Assembly (NCBI GenBank): GCA_000727475.1
Contig: KL647289.1
Location: 1,490,036 to 1,554,035 of the forward strand
DNA from: Sarcocystis neurona
Lineage: Eukaryota > Apicomplexa > Conoidasida > Eucoccidiorida > Sarcocystidae
Direction: 5' to 3'
Length of the DNA: 64,000 bases
The notes under the pieces: generated by a model
Told to the model about the DNA's origin: nothing
Database searches by the model: none
The model's input: only the letters and a program-made list of their open reading frames with translations
Translations under genes and position numbers: made by a program
Part shown: one piece after another, positions 62,112 through 64,000 of the stretch
How positions within the stretch are numbered: position 1 is the stretch's first letter
How the letters are laid out: every line of letters starts with the position of its first letter

Positions 62112-62447
62112 TCACTGGAAGCCCGGCTTAGGTGCTGCATGGTGAAGAGGGGAAGGGTTGTAGGTGAGAAGATTATGTTTGTATTTCATCTTCATTGTCG
62201 CATGGCGAAGCACCCCATTCGTAGACTCCAGCGCCTGCGCCATCTCCGCCACCGCAGCAGGATGCGCCCCAAAAGAGAAGTAGTACAAACGACCGAACCA
62301 GAATATGCCCTGTCTAGGCTTGCATATTCTGCGTACAAATGACCGTGGCACACAGGCTTGCACCACACGACTTGCAGAGCGTGTAGCGTATGGAAGATCT
62401 TGCGAGATCCAGGTGCATGAGCTCTCGGCACGTACAAAGACCAACAA
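62112..62447 (-). CDS. bS6-type organellar ribosomal protein, C-terminal part
   Basis: A component of the small ribosomal subunit, probably mitochondrial. The segment FGRLYYFSFGAHPAAVAEMA followed by a leucine and VLRHATMK matches the third strand, second helix and final strand of bS6 proteins (YF-hydrophobic, then A-x-P-A-A-V, then VIR/VLR). Upstream, CTWISQDLPYATRS fits the bS6 W-x4-LPY motif. The stop is TGA at 62112-62114. An acceptor (CCTAGACAG) precedes 62309, and a GTG|GTGCAA donor 54 bases earlier joins in phase 0. Without that intron the frame is open anyway and would carry an 18-residue insertion. The N-terminal strand and first helix must lie in exons above about 62430. An ATG at 63003-63005 (MKTYVLVYACAVEF) resembles a bS6 start but was not connected. 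Expected function: binds bS18 and 16S-type rRNA. Confidence 0.6.
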   Translation of the reverse strand: MLVFVRAESSCTWISQDLPYATRSASRVVQACVPRSFVRRICKPRQGIFWFGRLYYFSFGAHPAAVAEMAQALESTNGVLRHATMKMKYKHNLLTYNPSPLHHAAPKPGFQ

Positions 62448-63600
62448 AGTGGCGCGGATTAATTACAGACGTGTAAAACAGCCGGGTATGCAAATCATGC
62501 ATAGTACAAAATATTTGTCCAGACTCCACTGTTCGGTGAGTAAGAGGTGTATAACGGATGGTTCAAGAGCATGTTTCCTTTGCGTTGGAGACGAGACACA
62601 GGTAGACAATCTCTGTGAGACACGTGACAGGCACAGAAACACGTTAAGGCTGTATCAAAGTGCTCCACAACTCATCGTTCGAAAAGGTGTAGGACAGGAA
62701 GAGACCGGCTGCCCTGGACCGTTACCAGGAGGCGCGTTCTTACGAGACAGCGCAGAGGCGTAGAGAAATAAGAACACACACAGCAAGTGCACGAGACCAT
62801 CGTACCACACTCCAGCACAAATCAAGATCGCGCAGGAAAGGAGAGATTCAACAACACAAAGGCAACCCATTTCCAGCATACGGAACAATGCACACTGTCC
62901 ACTGAGTATTCTCTCTCCTGGACACGTCGTACCACTGTCATACAAGGCTGACTTCTAGCGGACGAATTCGACAGCGCATGCATACACGAGCACGTACGTC
63001 TTCATTTAGACCGGAAATCGAAGTGTACTGACGCGCAGGAGGAGAGTAAACACAGAAAGACACACGTGTACGTACTCCGAACAAGCCCGCACAGAACAGC
63101 AAATATGAGAACAAGCGCATCGGTACGTACGTTCTGCTTTGCATGCGGCATATGCAAGCGCATAAACAAATACAGGTACACAAAATACACTGAAAGACAA
63201 CTCTGTGTGCACGGTTGTTCCGCGCGTGTCAAACCCATCAGGTTCGTTCGAAACAGAAAAGGGCGAAGCGACTGACTACAGCATCCAGCTACAACGACAG
63301 CTACGCGAGCAACTTCATACCTCAAAGCGGTGCCTGCTAGGTGGAAGCGCGTAGCAACAGTCTATCGTAAACCTCGTATGAGCAGCACTTTACAGGTAGC
63401 GATGCACACAAGAGGAGAGTCATCGGAGGGGTGTGTGTGATGCGAGCGGTGAATAAACGGAACAACTCTCGAAACGAATCGGAACAGCAGTAAGAATTTA
63501 TTCCGGTTCACAACGCTGCAAACCATCTTTACAAAGAATTTGACTCAATGTTGGCAGACGAGAATGGTAGACGTGACTGCCGGTCAATTTTGACGTTTCA
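62448..63600. other. spacer or introns upstream of the bS6 exon
   Basis: It should contain the 5' exons of the bS6 gene. A minus-strand Met at 63005 is a candidate start. The other frames (96 codons at 62945-62655, 107 codons at 63325-63002) show no bS6 features. Confidence 0.3.
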
Positions 63601-63602
63601 CT

Positions 63603-63626
63603 ATATATATATATATATATATATAT
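63603..63626. repeat. TA dinucleotide repeat at gap edge
   Basis: A pure TATA run directly borders the N block; a matching run lies at 63952-63980 on the other side. Confidence 0.9.
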
Positions 63627-63942
63627 NNNNNNNNNNNNNNNNNNNNNNNNNNNNNNNNNNNNNNNNNNNNNNNNNNNNNNNNNNNNNNNNNNNNNNNNNN
63701 NNNNNNNNNNNNNNNNNNNNNNNNNNNNNNNNNNNNNNNNNNNNNNNNNNNNNNNNNNNNNNNNNNNNNNNNNNNNNNNNNNNNNNNNNNNNNNNNNNNN
63801 NNNNNNNNNNNNNNNNNNNNNNNNNNNNNNNNNNNNNNNNNNNNNNNNNNNNNNNNNNNNNNNNNNNNNNNNNNNNNNNNNNNNNNNNNNNNNNNNNNNN
63901 NNNNNNNNNNNNNNNNNNNNNNNNNNNNNNNNNNNNNNNNNN
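63627..63942. other. assembly gap of 316 N
   Basis: Undetermined bases. The flanking TA repeats on both sides make a collapsed or unsequenced microsatellite the likely cause. Confidence 0.98.
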
Positions 63943-63949
63943 TACGTTC

Positions 63950-63980
<31 letters not shown>

Positions 63981-64000
63981 GGAACGTCAAAGGACGACAT

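Overview
The window looks like nuclear DNA of a coccidian apicomplexan of the Eimeria/Cyclospora type. The reasons are: base composition near balance; genes split by GT-AG introns; very long reading frames packed with single-residue Gln, Ala and Ser runs written mostly as CAG/CTG-type triplets; and wide non-coding spacers of varied alternating purine-pyrimidine DNA (TA, CA, TG and CG steps). Genus is an inference. No bacterial operon, CRISPR array, rRNA, convincing tRNA or mobile element was seen.

Layout. 0-7 kb: small minus-strand exons that join in frame at plausible splice sites (3418-4886 and 4893-5687), products unknown. 6.7-13.9 kb: a large minus-strand gene for a leucine-rich-repeat protein with a PH-like region. 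16.5-19.4 kb: a two-exon coiled-coil protein. 21.0-23.4 kb: an Ala/Gln-rich protein. 25.4-27.5 kb: a short-exon gene whose introns are all phase 1. 28-41 kb: mostly spacer, with a 179-bp tandem duplication, a pyrimidine-to-purine strand switch, several weak exon candidates and one clear gene, a small 4F5/ZNF706-type zinc-finger protein at 35560-35793 on the plus strand. 41.6-56.9 kb: two (possibly one) giant minus-strand genes full of homopolymeric amino-acid runs. 57-63.6 kb: spacer with a three-copy repeat and a perfect 12-bp hairpin, then the C-terminal part of a bS6-type (probably mitochondrial) ribosomal protein at 62112-62447. A 316-base assembly gap flanked by TA repeats ends the window.

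The recognised functions are LRR/PH scaffold, nucleic-acid-type small zinc finger and organellar ribosomal protein S6. The genes do not form an evident pathway. Almost all long coding sequence lies on the minus strand. Splice joins were made by eye from GT/AG context and codon phase. Each phase match alone has about a one-in-three chance of being accidental, so models with short exons carry low confidence.
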